From NCBI GenBank assembly GCA_003220495.1, contig QHSP01000036.1, positions 1-64,000 on the forward strand: a DNA stretch of 64,000 nucleotides, given 5' to 3'. The notes beneath the pieces are model-generated. The model saw nothing but the letters and a program-made list of their open reading frames with translations. It ran no database searches and was not told the origin of the DNA. This DNA comes from Candidatus Rokuibacteriota bacterium. Its GTDB lineage: Bacteria > Methylomirabilota > Methylomirabilia > Rokubacteriales > CSP1-6. Both the position numbers and the translations under genes were made by a program. This document shows positions 46,475-54,930 of this stretch, piece after piece (within the stretch, counting starts at the first letter, position 1; each line of letters opens with the position of its first letter).

Positions 46475-46921
46475 CTACTTCTTCAGCTTGATGCTGACCC
46501 CTGCTCCAGCCAGGGCAAACTTCACCCCCTGTGTCGTCGCGGTCAAGCCCATCTCGACGCCGTTTTGGTTCTTGAGCGTAGCGACCGCTGCACCCCCGCC
46601 AACGGTCCCGCCGGCGCCGGCTGCGGTGTACGTGCCTTCAAAATCCTGGACCTTCGCGAGGTTGTGCACGTCGCCCCGCGCACTGACCTTGGAGACGCCG
46701 AGATCGACGACGCTCAGGCCCTCGACCGTGAACGGATACTTCTTACCCTTGTACTCGAGAATGCCGTCTCCCCAGCTCACGCCTATCCCGATCGCGACGG
46801 ACTTACTTTCGAGCGTGACCTTCCCGTTCGCAGCCTCCTGCGCCGATATCGTGGACATCCCCACGACGAGGGACACCAGGCAGAGGCCGATCACCTTCAG
46901 GATCGCGGTTGATCTTTGCAT
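46475..46921 (-). CDS. Exported glycine/valine-rich protein (148 aa)
   Basis: AAGGAGG eight bases upstream fixes the start. A signal peptide ends at about residue 27 ('STISAQEAA'). The mature protein is almost entirely predicted beta-strand ('SKSVAIGIGVSWGDGILEY', 'VSKVSARGDVHNLAKVQDF', 'GVKFALAGAGVSIKLKK') with Gly/Ala turns, like small periplasmic or surface proteins of unknown role found in several phyla. I cannot name the family with confidence. Confidence 0.75.
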   Translation of the reverse strand: MQRSTAILKVIGLCLVSLVVGMSTISAQEAANGKVTLESKSVAIGIGVSWGDGILEYKGKKYPFTVEGLSVVDLGVSKVSARGDVHNLAKVQDFEGTYTAAGAGGTVGGGAAVATLKNQNGVEMGLTATTQGVKFALAGAGVSIKLKK

Positions 46922-46984
46922 CGAACGCTCCTCCTTTGTGCACCGTCAGGGGCACATTTTTGAGATGCTCAGCCTCGGAGAGTA

Positions 46985-47452
46985 GTGGATCTGACCCCGC
47001 CGGAACATGGGACGAACGTCCAGGGAATCGAGGAGGGTCGCATCCGATGGCGAGTTTTGATCACTACGGCGGCCGGCGGCACCGGCATGCGCAGCACGCC
47101 GGCGCAGTGGGACCGCGTCTACTGGGAGGGCAAGCATCTGCTGATGATCAGCGCCATCAACGGCCTGGCCTGGTGGCACTCCGAGGTCCCGCTCCTGTGC
47201 GACATCGTGCTCGCCGCCGACGACGTCCAGTTCCAGGATTCCGCGCATTTCGCGAACGGGACGGTGCCCGGTCTGCTCCCGCGCGCCTGGGCGCTGGTTG
47301 AGCAGCTCGCGCAGCGGCCCTCCCTTCTTCTCCGCTACACGCGGGTGCTGTTCACCGAGCCGCTCAAGCGACAGCTGATCGATCATCTCGGTTACGGCCT
47401 CGCGCTCGAGGGCATGAGCGTGGTCGATCGAACCGTCACGCCGGGGACGTGA
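46985..47452 (+). pseudogene. Internally deleted enoyl-CoA hydratase/isomerase gene
   Basis: The frame encodes crotonase-like segments: 'SAINGLAWWHSEVPLLCDIVLAADDVQFQD' broken over two strands, then 'ANGTVPG' joined directly to 'LLPRAWALVEQLAQRPSLLLRYTR'. About 40-45 residues that normally lie between them, including the second oxyanion/catalytic helix and the trimer contact, are missing in frame, and the first about 50 residues of the fold are also gone. The remaining 155 residues cannot form a crotonase active site. The frame is still open, so a peptide may be made. Confidence 0.7.
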
Positions 47453-47458
47453 TCGAGC

Positions 47459-48466
47459 ATGGCGGCCGATTCAGCCGAACGCGTCCATCTGAGTGTCGCC
47501 GAGGCCCGTGAGCTGTCCGAGCGCGCCATGCGCGGGATCGGGTACGAGCCTGAGGAGGCTCGCATCCTCGCCGACCACGTGATCGACGCGGCCGTGTGCG
47601 GCTACGAGTACTCCGGCCTGCCCAAGCTGCTCAACGTCGCCGACCATCCGCTGTTCCAGGCGCGGCGCAGCCCGATGCGCGCGGTGAAGGAGACCAGCGT
47701 GTCGGTGCTGTTCGACGGGGGCAACCAGAGCGGCATGCTCGGGATGTACTACGCGACGCGCGCCGTGATCGCGCGGGCGCAGGCGCACGGCTTCGCGCTA
47801 GTCGCCGTCAACAACATCTGGATGAGCGGCCGCAGCGCATACTACGTCGAGATGGTGGCGCGGGCCGGCCTGATCGGGATCCACACCGTGGCCGCGCCTC
47901 CGATGGTCGCGCCGCTGGGCGGCGCCAAGGCTGCCCTCGGCACCAATCCAATCGCCTTCGGGTTCCCGATGGAGGGCGATCCGCTCGTGATCGATCTGGG
48001 CACCTCCGCGTTCATGGGGACCGATCTGCAGTTCCGGCAGCGTCTCGGCATCCCGCTGCCCGAGGACGTGGCGATCGACGAGCGCGGGCGTCCCACCACC
48101 GACGCAGCGGCGGCGCGCCGCGGCGCGCTCCTCCCGTTCGGCGGCCACAAGGGCTACGCGCTGGCGCTCGCGATGCACGCGCTCGGCGTGCTCTGTCGCG
48201 GGGTCGCGACCGAGGAGAGCACCGGATACCTCTTCATCGCGTTCAAGCCCGACCTGTTCGTTCCACTGCAGGACTATCGGCGCGCGCTGGCAGCGGAGAT
48301 CGCCGCGATCAAGGCGATCCCGCGGCAGGAAGGCGTCGCCGAGATCCGCATCCCCGGCGAGCGCGCGTATCGCGAGCGCGCGCGACTCGCGCGCGAGGGG
48401 ATCGTGGTCGACCGGCGCATTCACGACGCGCTGATCGCGCTCGCGGCGCGCAAGCGCCAAGACTGA
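47459..48466 (+). CDS. Ldh2/MalDH-family NAD(P)-dependent 2-hydroxyacid dehydrogenase
   Basis: The 335-residue protein belongs to the malate/L-lactate/ureidoglycolate/sulfolactate dehydrogenase family that is unrelated to Rossmann LDH. Markers are 'GYEYSGLPKLLNVAD' near residue 42, 'GNQSGMLGMYYATRAVIARA', 'ALGTNPIAFGFP' (cofactor loop) and 'GGHKGYALALAMHALGVL' near residue 222. It oxidises a 2-hydroxy acid to a 2-oxo acid, which the aldolase encoded next could cleave. It starts seven bases after the collapsed crotonase frame and opens the eight-gene operon. Confidence 0.9.
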   Translation: MAADSAERVHLSVAEARELSERAMRGIGYEPEEARILADHVIDAAVCGYEYSGLPKLLNVADHPLFQARRSPMRAVKETSVSVLFDGGNQSGMLGMYYATRAVIARAQAHGFALVAVNNIWMSGRSAYYVEMVARAGLIGIHTVAAPPMVAPLGGAKAALGTNPIAFGFPMEGDPLVIDLGTSAFMGTDLQFRQRLGIPLPEDVAIDERGRPTTDAAAARRGALLPFGGHKGYALALAMHALGVLCRGVATEESTGYLFIAFKPDLFVPLQDYRRALAAEIAAIKAIPRQEGVAEIRIPGERAYRERARLAREGIVVDRRIHDALIALAARKRQD

Positions 48467-48482
48467 GACGCCGCTCGCGGCG

Positions 48483-48488
48483 TATACT
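48483..48488 (+). promoter_or_regulatory. Possible -10 element giving a leaderless aldolase mRNA
   Basis: TATACT stands six bases before ATG 48495, so transcription would begin at or next to the start codon. No ribosome site is seen there. The -35 region is weak (AGACTG). Confidence 0.35.
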
Positions 48489-48494
48489 CCCGCC

Positions 48495-49277
48495 ATGCGA
48501 GAGAACACGCTCAAGCAAAGGCTCTACGCCGGCAAGGCCGCCTTCGGCGTCATGTGCACCTTTCCCTCGCCTCCCGCGGTCGAGATGCTGGGGCACCTCG
48601 GCTTCGACTGGATCCTGCTCGACAACGAGCACGGTTCCATCACCGTCGACACCGCGGAGGCCTGTATCGCCGCCGCGGAGCTCTCCGGCATGGCGCCGAT
48701 CGTGCGTCCGGTCGGGAACAAGCCCGAGATCATCGCGCCGTTCCTGGATCGCGGCGCCTGGGGCGTGCAGGTTCCTCACGTCAACACGGCGGGCGAGGCG
48801 CGGGCCGCCGTCGACGCGGTGAAGTACGGCCCCGAGGGTCACCGGGGCATCTTCAGCGGCGGGCGGCCGGCCGCCTACGGGTTCAAGGGCACCACCGCGG
48901 ACTACGCGAGGGAAGCCAACCGCCAGACCCTGGTGTGCCTGATGCTCGAAGAGGTGGAAGCCATCGAGAACTTGCCGGAGCTGGTGACGGTGCCCGGGGT
49001 GGACGTCTACTTCATCGGGTCGGGCGACCTGTCGCAGTCGATGGGCTACACCGGCCAGCCGACGCATCCGGACGTGCAGAACATGATGGAGCGAGGCGTC
49101 AAGACGATCACCGGCGCCGGGCGGATCGCCGGATGCAGCTGCCCCGACAATCTCATCCCGAAGTTCCTGGGGCTCGGCGTGCAGTACTTCCACAGCACCG
49201 TCGGCCGGCTGCTCCAGCAGAGCAGCGAGGCCTATCTACAGAAGATGCGCCAGGCCGCGGCGAACGCCGGGAAGTAA
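48495..49277 (+). CDS. HpcH/HpaI-family class II aldolase
   Basis: The 260-residue TIM barrel cleaves 4-hydroxy-2-oxo acids or 2-keto-3-deoxy sugar acids to pyruvate plus an aldehyde. Family motifs are 'LGHLGFDWILLDNEHG' near residue 30 (metal/acid region), 'GAWGVQVPHVNTAGEARAAV' near residue 93 and 'GSGDLSQSMGY' near residue 176. The metal-binding glutamate and aspartate regions are intact. The likely partner is the upstream 2-hydroxyacid dehydrogenase. Confidence 0.92.
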   Translation: MRENTLKQRLYAGKAAFGVMCTFPSPPAVEMLGHLGFDWILLDNEHGSITVDTAEACIAAAELSGMAPIVRPVGNKPEIIAPFLDRGAWGVQVPHVNTAGEARAAVDAVKYGPEGHRGIFSGGRPAAYGFKGTTADYAREANRQTLVCLMLEEVEAIENLPELVTVPGVDVYFIGSGDLSQSMGYTGQPTHPDVQNMMERGVKTITGAGRIAGCSCPDNLIPKFLGLGVQYFHSTVGRLLQQSSEAYLQKMRQAAANAGK

Positions 49278-49292
49278 CCTCGAGGAGATTCC

Positions 49293-49850
49293 ATGGCCCG
49301 CATAGCGCTCGTCACCCGAGAACAGATCGCCGAAAAAGACAAGCCCGCGTACGACGCCTTCATGACGAGCCGGGCGGGCCGACCCAACATCGGCCCCTAC
49401 TCGCTTCTGCTGCACATGCCCGAGATGGCGCAGCGGCTCGAAGCCCTGCGGATCTGTCTCCGTGACGAAGCGAGCCTCACGCAGAAGCTGCAGGAGCTGG
49501 TCATGATCTCCGTGGCGAGAGAGATGGGCTGCGCCTTCATCTGGTACGCGCACGCCGCGGCGGCGCGGCAGGCCGGAGTGCGAGGCGACATCGTCGACAA
49601 CATTCGCGAGCGGCGCCCGCTCGCCGATCTCGACGCCGAGGAGCGCACCGTCGTCGACTTCACGCGTGAGCTTCTCCAGAACCGCAAGGTCAGCCGGGCC
49701 ACATTCGACGCGGCCACGGCTCGCTTCGGTCAGCGTGGAACCATGACGTTGACGAATCTGATCGCCTGCTACGCGGTGCTGGCCTACAACATGAACGCCT
49801 ACGAGCTGGACGCTCCAGCGCACGCCACCGAAAAGCCCTTGACGGCGTAG
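49293..49850 (+). CDS. Carboxymuconolactone decarboxylase-like protein (copy 1)
   Basis: The 185-residue alpha-helical CMD-family protein has the central motif 'AREMGCAFIWYAHAAAARQAGV'. The AhpD-type CxxC redox pair is not present (only the first cysteine remains), so peroxidase activity is unlikely and a decarboxylase or isomerase role, or a structural one, is more likely. A GAGGAG site precedes the ATG. A paralogue of identical length closes the same operon at 54931-55488. Confidence 0.88.
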   Translation: MARIALVTREQIAEKDKPAYDAFMTSRAGRPNIGPYSLLLHMPEMAQRLEALRICLRDEASLTQKLQELVMISVAREMGCAFIWYAHAAAARQAGVRGDIVDNIRERRPLADLDAEERTVVDFTRELLQNRKVSRATFDAATARFGQRGTMTLTNLIACYAVLAYNMNAYELDAPAHATEKPLTA

Positions 49851-49859
49851 AGGCTGACC

Positions 49860-51302
49860 ATGACGAACGACGCGCTGCGAACGATCTTGCCGGTCGCCGG
49901 CTGGCGCGACGAGCGCGCCCGCGAGGTCGAGATCACCGGCGATGCCGATCCGATCTTGCCGACATCGTTCCGTATCGGCGAGACCAGCGCCGCCGCGCTC
50001 GCCGCCGTCGGCCTCGCCGTCTCCGATCTCTGGGCGTTACGCACGGGACGGCGCCAGCAGATCGCGGTGGATACGCGCCAGGCGACGGCGTCGCTCCGGA
50101 GCGGGCACTACATGCAGATGGACGGGGCGCACGTCTCGACCGAGCGCAACGCGGTGATGGGCGTCTACCCCGCCAAGCATGGACGCTGGAGCTATCTGCA
50201 CTGCAATTTCCCGAACCATCGCGCCGCGGCCCTGAGCGTGCTCGGCGTGCCGGAAGATCGCGACGCGGTCCGGAAAGCGGTCGCGCAGTGGGACGCGCTC
50301 GAGCTCGAGGAAGCGATCATCACGGCGAAGGGCGCCGGTGGCATGGTGCGCACCATGGACGAATGGGCCAAGCATCCGCAGGCCGCCGCGATCGCCTCGC
50401 TGCCGCTGATGGAGATCGTCAAGATCGGCGAGAGCGCGCCGGAGAAGCTTCCCGACGGCGATCGGCCGCTGTCGGGCATCCGCGTGCTCGACCTGACGCG
50501 AGTTCTCGCGGGGCCGACCTGCGCCCGCACGCTCGCCGAGCACGGCGCCGACGTCTTGAAGATCACCGGGGCGCATCTGCCGAACCTCGGCTACCAGGAG
50601 TACGACACCGGTCACGGCAAGCTCTCCGCGCATCTCGATTTGCGCGAGTCGAAGGACGCCGACACCCTGCGCGGGCTCGTCCGCGAGACCGACGTGTTCT
50701 CGCAAGGGTATCGGCCGGGCACGCTCGGCACCCGTGGATTCTCGCCCGAGGCGCTCGCGAAAGTGCGGCCCGGCATCGTCTTCGTCTCGCTGTGCGCCTT
50801 CGGCCACGTCGGTCCGTGGGCGTCACGCCGCGGCTTCGACACGGTCGTTCAGACGGTGAGCGGCATCACGAGCCGGCAGGGCGAGCTGTTTCCCGGTACC
50901 TCGCCGGGCCCGCAGTTCTATCCGGTGTCGGCCATCGACTATCTGACCGGCTACCTGATGGCGTTCGGCGCGATGGTCGCTCTCGCGCGACGTACGCGCG
51001 AGGGTGGCAGCTGGCTCGTGCGGATTTCGCTGGCGCAGACCGGCCGCTGGCTCGTCGAGCGCGGGCAGGTCCCGGAGGCCGCGCTCAAGGACGTGCCGAA
51101 GGAGTTCACGGCCGCGGAGCTGGAGCGCTGGGCGACGACGAGCGACACGCCGGTCGGTCGGCTGCGTCATCTCGGGCCGGTGCTGCGCCTCTCCGAAACG
51201 CCTCCGCGCTGGGCGCGCCCCTCGGTGCCGCTCGGGTACAACGAGCCGGTGTGGCCGGCGCGCGACGTGTCGCCGGAGCATTTCTCTGGGAGGACTGCAT
51301 GA
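49860..51302 (+). CDS. CaiB/BaiF (class III) CoA-transferase-like protein, atypical order
   Basis: Of 480 residues, the usual N-terminal motif 'GIRVLDLTRVLAGPTCARTL' starts only near residue 205. The first 200 residues instead resemble the C-terminal part of the family ('MQMDGAHVSTERNAVMGVYPAKHG'). The order of segments is therefore circularly permuted or the result of a partial duplication. An aspartate before 'YLTGYLMAFGAMVAL' near residue 360 stands at the nucleophile position. Its stop overlaps the next ATG as ATGA. Confidence 0.82.
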   Translation: MTNDALRTILPVAGWRDERAREVEITGDADPILPTSFRIGETSAAALAAVGLAVSDLWALRTGRRQQIAVDTRQATASLRSGHYMQMDGAHVSTERNAVMGVYPAKHGRWSYLHCNFPNHRAAALSVLGVPEDRDAVRKAVAQWDALELEEAIITAKGAGGMVRTMDEWAKHPQAAAIASLPLMEIVKIGESAPEKLPDGDRPLSGIRVLDLTRVLAGPTCARTLAEHGADVLKITGAHLPNLGYQEYDTGHGKLSAHLDLRESKDADTLRGLVRETDVFSQGYRPGTLGTRGFSPEALAKVRPGIVFVSLCAFGHVGPWASRRGFDTVVQTVSGITSRQGELFPGTSPGPQFYPVSAIDYLTGYLMAFGAMVALARRTREGGSWLVRISLAQTGRWLVERGQVPEAALKDVPKEFTAAELERWATTSDTPVGRLRHLGPVLRLSETPPRWARPSVPLGYNEPVWPARDVSPEHFSGRTA

Positions 51303-52693
51303 ACAAGATCGTTGGATCGCCCGAGCAAGCCGTCGCGGACATCCCCGACGGCGCGACGGTGGCCATCGCCGGTTTCGGCGTCGCGCATCGCTTCGCGACG
51401 GCCCTGATCTGCGCCCTGCGCGATCAGAAGACGAAAGACCTCACGCTCGTCTGCAACTCGCTCGGTGACGCCGGAGCGACCCGCGGCCAGATCCTCGCCG
51501 AGAACAACCAGGTGAAGAAGCTGATCGCGGCGTTCTCCGTGCGACCCGGCACGCCGACCGCCAGCGAGGAGCAGATCGCCGCCGGCAAGATGGAGGTCGA
51601 GCTGGTCCCCCAGGGCATCCTGGTCGAACGCTGCCGCGCGGGCGGCGCCGGGATTCCGGCGTTCTACTCGCCCACCGGCGTCGACACCGACCTCGCGACG
51701 GGACGGGAGATCCGCGAGTTCGACGGCAAGCGCCACGTCCTCGAGCACGCGATACGCGTCGACTACGCCTTGCTGCGAGGCTATCGCGCGGACCGCCTCG
51801 GCAACGTCCAGTTCCGCGGCGGCAGCCAGAATTTCAATCCGAGCTTCGCCAAGGCCGCGCGCACCGCGATCGTCGAGGTGGACGAGATCGTGGAGCCCGG
51901 CGAGATCGCCCCCGAGCTGATCGATCTGCCTGGAATCTTCGTGTCGCGCGTCGTCAAGACGACCCACGTCGTGGACGGCAAGGCCTGGCGCCGGCCCGCG
52001 CGGCGGCCCGCCGACCAGCCGCGCCTCTACGATGGCAAACCGGCGCTGACGCGTGAGGGCATCGCGAGGAACGCGGCCAGGCTCGTCAAGGACGGCACCT
52101 ACGTGAACCTCGGCGTCGGCATCCCCACCATGGTGTCGAACTATCTCGAGGGCCGCGACGTGATCCTCCACGCCGAGAACGGCGTGCTCGGCTACGGCCG
52201 GATGGTGTCGGAGGAGAGCGAGATCGATCCGGACATCTACAACGCGGCCGGCCAATTCGTGGCGTTGAATGCCGGCGCGTCGTTCTTCGACAGCGTCGCG
52301 TCCTTCGAGATGGCGCGCGGCGGCCGGATCGACACGGTGATCCTCGGCGCCTACGAGGTCGATCAACAGGGCAGCGTCGCCAACTGGAGCACGGCGGACG
52401 CCAAGCGCGGCGGCATCGGCGGCGCGATGGACCTCCTATCTGGACAGGGCGACCTGATCATCGTGATGGAGCACGTGGACAGCAAGGGTCGCCCGAAGCT
52501 GCGGCGCACGTGCACGTATCCGCTGACCGGCAAAGCGTGCGTCAGCTACGTCGTGACCGATCTGGCGCTGCTGCGCTGGGACAAGGGCCGCTTCGTCATC
52601 GATGCCGTGGCGCCGGGATTCACGCCCAAGGCAGTGATCGCGCTGACCGAGATGGAAGTCGCGGTCGCGCCGAACGTTCTCACGATGGAATAG
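51299..52693 (+). CDS. 3-oxoacid CoA-transferase, subunits A and B fused
   Basis: The 464-residue class I CoA-transferase has the A half at residues 1-225 ('DGATVAIAGFGVAHRF') and the B half from about 250 ('VNLGVGIPTMVSN'). The catalytic glutamate lies in 'LHAENGVLGYG' near residue 300. It moves CoA between an acyl-CoA donor such as succinyl-CoA and a 3-oxo acid. Bacterial SCOT is usually two genes (scoA/scoB); the fused form is like the animal enzyme or acetate CoA-transferase YdiF. It is translationally coupled to the preceding CaiB-like gene. Confidence 0.92.
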   Translation: MNKIVGSPEQAVADIPDGATVAIAGFGVAHRFATALICALRDQKTKDLTLVCNSLGDAGATRGQILAENNQVKKLIAAFSVRPGTPTASEEQIAAGKMEVELVPQGILVERCRAGGAGIPAFYSPTGVDTDLATGREIREFDGKRHVLEHAIRVDYALLRGYRADRLGNVQFRGGSQNFNPSFAKAARTAIVEVDEIVEPGEIAPELIDLPGIFVSRVVKTTHVVDGKAWRRPARRPADQPRLYDGKPALTREGIARNAARLVKDGTYVNLGVGIPTMVSNYLEGRDVILHAENGVLGYGRMVSEESEIDPDIYNAAGQFVALNAGASFFDSVASFEMARGGRIDTVILGAYEVDQQGSVANWSTADAKRGGIGGAMDLLSGQGDLIIVMEHVDSKGRPKLRRTCTYPLTGKACVSYVVTDLALLRWDKGRFVIDAVAPGFTPKAVIALTEMEVAVAPNVLTME

Positions 52694-52704
52694 CGAGGCG
52701 CTCC

Positions 52705-53652
52705 ATGCGAGCCGTGACTTTTTCCCGACTGGGTGGCCCCGAGGTGCTGGAAGTGTCGGAACTCCCCGAGCCGCGGCCTGGCCCTGGCGAGGTGCGCATT
52801 CGCGTCGCGGCGGCGACGGTCAACCCGACCGACATCAGCTTCCGCTCCGGACGGCAGCTGACCACCGCCCAGCTGGCGGAGATGGGTGTGCTGCCACCCT
52901 ACATCCCCGGCATGGAGCTGGCGGGAGTGGTGGACGCCGTCGGCGAAGGCGCGAGCTGGCGCACCGGTGATCGCGTGATGGCGATCGTCAATCCGCGCCG
53001 TCCGGGCGGCGGCGCGCAGGCGGAGCTGGTGGTCGTTCCGGCCGCGTCCGTCGCCCGCGTGCCCGAGGGAGCCAGTCTGGAAGCTGCCGCGACCCTGCCG
53101 ATGAACGGGCTGACGGTACGCCTCGCACTGGACCGTCTTGCGCTCAAGCCGGGGCAGACCCTGGGGGTCACGGGCGCGGCCGGCGCAGTCGGCGGCTACG
53201 CGGTCGAGCTCGGCGTCAGCGACGGCCTGCGCGTGATCGCCGTGGCGCGGCCCAAGGACGAAGCGTTGGTCAAGCGCTTCGGCGCGAAGACGTTCATACC
53301 CAGCGGCGACTCGGCAATCCGGAGTCTTTACGACGCGGCGCCCGGAGGCGTGGATGGGCTGGTCGACGCGGCAGTGCTCGACGGCGCCGTCCTGCCCGCG
53401 ATCCGGGATGGCGGCAAGCTGGCCACCGTGCGCGGCTTCGCGGGCCCATCCGAACGAGGCATCACGATCGAGCCGGTGAGAGTGCTCTCGTACGTGCACA
53501 ACCAGGAAGCCCTCGACCGCCTGGGCCATCTCGTCGGCGAAGGGCGGCTCACCCTGCGCGTGGCGGAGACGTTTACGCCCGAGCGGGCGGCGGACGCTCA
53601 GCGCACGATGAGCGCCGGCGGGACTCGAGGACGGCTGGTGATCGTTTTCTAG
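52705..53652 (+). CDS. MDR-family NADPH:quinone oxidoreductase-like protein
   Basis: The 315-residue medium-chain reductase has no catalytic zinc cysteines. It has the GroES-like N domain ('VRIRVAAATVNPTDISFRSG') and a nucleotide loop 'GVTGAAGAVGGYAVELG' near residue 150. Substrates may be quinones, enones or enoyl-CoA esters; in this operon an enoyl-CoA or acrylyl-CoA-type reduction is plausible but unproven. The start at 52705 is eleven bases after the CoA-transferase stop. Confidence 0.88.
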   Translation: MRAVTFSRLGGPEVLEVSELPEPRPGPGEVRIRVAAATVNPTDISFRSGRQLTTAQLAEMGVLPPYIPGMELAGVVDAVGEGASWRTGDRVMAIVNPRRPGGGAQAELVVVPAASVARVPEGASLEAAATLPMNGLTVRLALDRLALKPGQTLGVTGAAGAVGGYAVELGVSDGLRVIAVARPKDEALVKRFGAKTFIPSGDSAIRSLYDAAPGGVDGLVDAAVLDGAVLPAIRDGGKLATVRGFAGPSERGITIEPVRVLSYVHNQEALDRLGHLVGEGRLTLRVAETFTPERAADAQRTMSAGGTRGRLVIVF

Positions 53653-53680
53653 TCGGCAATCGTAGACAAGGAGCGACCCG

Positions 53681-54895
53681 ATGACAGACGCCAAGGGACC
53701 TCTGAATGGGATCCGCGTGATCGACCTGGGGCGCCATCAGGCGGGACCCCGTTGCGCTCAGGTGCTCGCCCGTCTGGGGGCCGAGGTCATCAAGATCGAG
53801 CGCCTTGGCGGCGAGGAAACCCGGTACCACGCGCCGTGGGTCCGCAAGCAGAGCGCGTACTGGGCCCAGTACAACAGCGGCAAGAAGAGCGTGAGCATGG
53901 ACTTGCGCAGGGAGGACGCAAAGACGGCCCTGCGCAAGCTGATCAAGGTGTCCGACGTGCTCGTGCAGAACTTCCGGCCGGGCACCATCGAGGAGATGGG
54001 CTTCGGGTACGACACGCTGAAGGCGCTGAACCCCCGCATCATCATGGTGAACGTCTCCGCGTACGGCCAGTTCGGTCCCTATCGCGATCAGATCGGCTAC
54101 GACCCCATCGGCCAGACCATGTCCGGCATCGCCATGGTCACCGGCGAAGAAAGCATGCCGCCGATTCGCGCCGGGGTCCCCGTCATCGACCGCACCACCG
54201 CGCTGCACTCGGCCATCGGGACCCTGGCGGCCCTTCACGAGCGAAGCATTTCTGGAGAGGGGCAGAGCATCGACGTCTGTCTGGCGGACTCCGGCTATAG
54301 CCTGACCGAGATTCCCATCACGGCCTACCACGGGGCTGGGACCGAGCCTCAGCGAGGCAAGTCCGACGCGCCTCCCAGCGGCATGTATCCCTGCAAGGAT
54401 GGCTGGGTCCTGATTGCCGCGGGAGATCAGCACCACTGGCATCGAGTGTGCGCGGCGCTGAGCAAGCCCGAGTGGCAGGCAGACCCACGCTTCACGACCC
54501 GCCGCGAGCGCAGCAAGCATGCGGAGGTCGTGAACGAGGCGATGCGTGAGCTGATGGGCACCATGACGATGAAGGACGCCATCGCGCACTTCACGCGTCA
54601 CGACGTGGTCGCCGCGCCGGTGAACACGATCCCGCAGGCCGCCCAGGATCCCCACCCGTGGGAGCGCCGGGCGATGGTCGAGGTGCCCGATTTCCTGGCC
54701 GGCAAGATCGCCGTGTCGGGCGACTTCTGGCATTTCAGCCGCACGCCAGCGGTTGTCGGATCCACCCCGAAAGTGGGCGAGCACAACGAAGAGATTCTGG
54801 GCGGCCTCCTGGGCTATTCCCAGGACGAGATCGCCGCGCTGTATGCGAATGGCGTGATCTCGAACTCGCATCACTACGACGCGCTGTCCGGCTAA
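53681..54895 (+). CDS. CaiB/BaiF (class III) CoA-transferase
   Basis: The 404-residue, full-length family III transferase has the expected order: 'GIRVIDLGRHQAGPRCAQVLA' start broken at residue 10-30, 'DVLVQNFRPGTIEEMGFGYD' near residue 92, and nucleophilic Asp170 in 'PVIDRTTALHSAIGTLAAL', at the same position as the aspartate of formyl-CoA transferase. It moves CoA between carboxylic acids without free intermediates. The acid substrates are unknown. Confidence 0.93.
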   Translation: MTDAKGPLNGIRVIDLGRHQAGPRCAQVLARLGAEVIKIERLGGEETRYHAPWVRKQSAYWAQYNSGKKSVSMDLRREDAKTALRKLIKVSDVLVQNFRPGTIEEMGFGYDTLKALNPRIIMVNVSAYGQFGPYRDQIGYDPIGQTMSGIAMVTGEESMPPIRAGVPVIDRTTALHSAIGTLAALHERSISGEGQSIDVCLADSGYSLTEIPITAYHGAGTEPQRGKSDAPPSGMYPCKDGWVLIAAGDQHHWHRVCAALSKPEWQADPRFTTRRERSKHAEVVNEAMRELMGTMTMKDAIAHFTRHDVVAAPVNTIPQAAQDPHPWERRAMVEVPDFLAGKIAVSGDFWHFSRTPAVVGSTPKVGEHNEEILGGLLGYSQDEIAALYANGVISNSHHYDALSG

Positions 54896-54930
54896 ATGAG
54901 AGGTCCGATTCCGCGGACTGGGAGATGACC

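Noticed and set aside
52705-53652. Naming the MDR reductase as acrylyl-CoA reductase AcuI because of the DMSP-lyase-like genes
   Set aside because: The sequence shows only generic quinone-reductase motifs and lies 13 kb away in another operon; the specific name is not supported.
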